Assembly: GCA_025924715.1 (NCBI GenBank)
Contig: JAICHV010000026.1
Span: forward strand, 1 to 52,253
Origin: Alphaproteobacteria bacterium
GTDB taxonomy: Bacteria; Pseudomonadota; Alphaproteobacteria; Micropepsales; Micropepsaceae
Length of the DNA stretch: 52,253 nucleotides
Direction of reading: 5' to 3'
In this document: positions 52,100 to 52,253 of the stretch, in pieces
Position numbering within the stretch: the stretch's first letter is position 1
How the letters are laid out: the number at the start of each line of letters is the position of its first letter
Translations under genes and position numbers: made by a program
Notes under the pieces: generated by a model
The model's input: the letters and a program-made list of their open reading frames with translations, nothing else
Told to the model about the DNA's origin: nothing
Databases searched by the model: none

Positions 52100-52253
52100 A
52101 CCCTCAATTAGATCGGCGGTCGATAGAAGGAAAATTGCGAGCGCCCCGCCGAGAGAAGGCGCCAGCGCCGCCGATGCGCCTCCAGATATTAAATTCTGCG
52201 GATTGCCAAATCACGATGCCGGCCGATGACACGGCGCCAATGGCCGCCGCGCC
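52100..52253 (-). other. Probable 5' part of the preceding gene, frame-disrupted
   Basis: The two overlapping frames here each encode a membrane-like segment on the minus strand. One (stop at 52104) enters from the right edge; the other continues into the hypothetical gene but opens after a TGA with no ATG, GTG or TTG. A single-base insertion or deletion between them would restore a continuous protein. It could be a sequencing error, a pseudogene, or chance. Confidence 0.35.

Overview
The window looks like chromosomal DNA from a GC-rich, TonB-receptor-bearing alphaproteobacterium, possibly near Rhizomicrobium/Micropepsaceae or Caulobacterales. This rests on the right-hand housekeeping block (Ppx/GppA, RlmE, a DUF992 protein, GuaB), on DUF992 itself, and on DUF3311 plus a MctP-like symporter. 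The genus is a guess. I see no transposase, integrase, phage gene or CRISPR array.

Layout. (1) 3-140: the 3' end of a DUF1552-type gene. (2) 151-13891: a sigma-54 two-component system (NtrY-like kinase, NtrC-like regulator) divergent from a tripartite ABC efflux operon with one adaptor, one ATPase, three tandem paralogous 826-residue permeases and one outer-membrane factor. A well-spaced -24/-12 element and two palindromes lie between the two units. (3) 14031-17139: a TLC/Npt-type nucleotide-transporter homologue meeting a DUF3311/SSS symporter pair tail to tail. (4) 17430-20679: a leftward set of exported proteins, namely a beta-propeller, a c-type heme protein fused to a ComEA-like helix-hairpin-helix, and a D-2-hydroxyacid dehydrogenase with a signal peptide. 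(5) 20892-35575: a TPR/2OG-oxygenase-like protein, two paralogous secreted beta-helix proteins, a TonB-dependent receptor, a TPR/methyltransferase, a second TLC homologue, a secreted propeller-like protein and a small basic secreted protein. (6) 35655-41104: an RND efflux operon with a DoxX-like tail gene and a divergent TetR regulator; a perfect inverted repeat lies between them. (7) 41187-42891: a low-GC membrane ORF, a CsoR-type copper regulator with its palindrome, a small overlapping ORF, tRNA-Gln(CUG) and a KGG-type small protein. (8) 43137-47539: a second TPR/methyltransferase meeting a Tat-exported glycoside-hydrolase-like protein. (9) 47843-52099: ppx, rlmE, DUF992, guaB and a small ORF that seems to lack its N-terminus.

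How the parts may work together. The sigma-54 system probably switches on the ABC efflux operon. The TetR repeat probably controls the RND pump. The central region looks like a carbohydrate or organic-acid acquisition locus: TonB import, secreted beta-helix and glycosidase-like proteins, and a monocarboxylate-type symporter beside exported redox proteins.

The most unusual pattern is recurrent. Three TPR-fused modifying enzymes (one oxygenase-like, two methyltransferases) each end tail to tail with, within 55 bp of or overlapping, an oppositely oriented gene: a secreted beta-helix protein, a TLC transporter followed by a beta-helix gene, and a secreted hydrolase-like protein. Three families (beta-helix, TLC, TPR-methyltransferase) are each present twice. 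This may be an undescribed TPR-enzyme plus secreted-protein module, but its function is inference.
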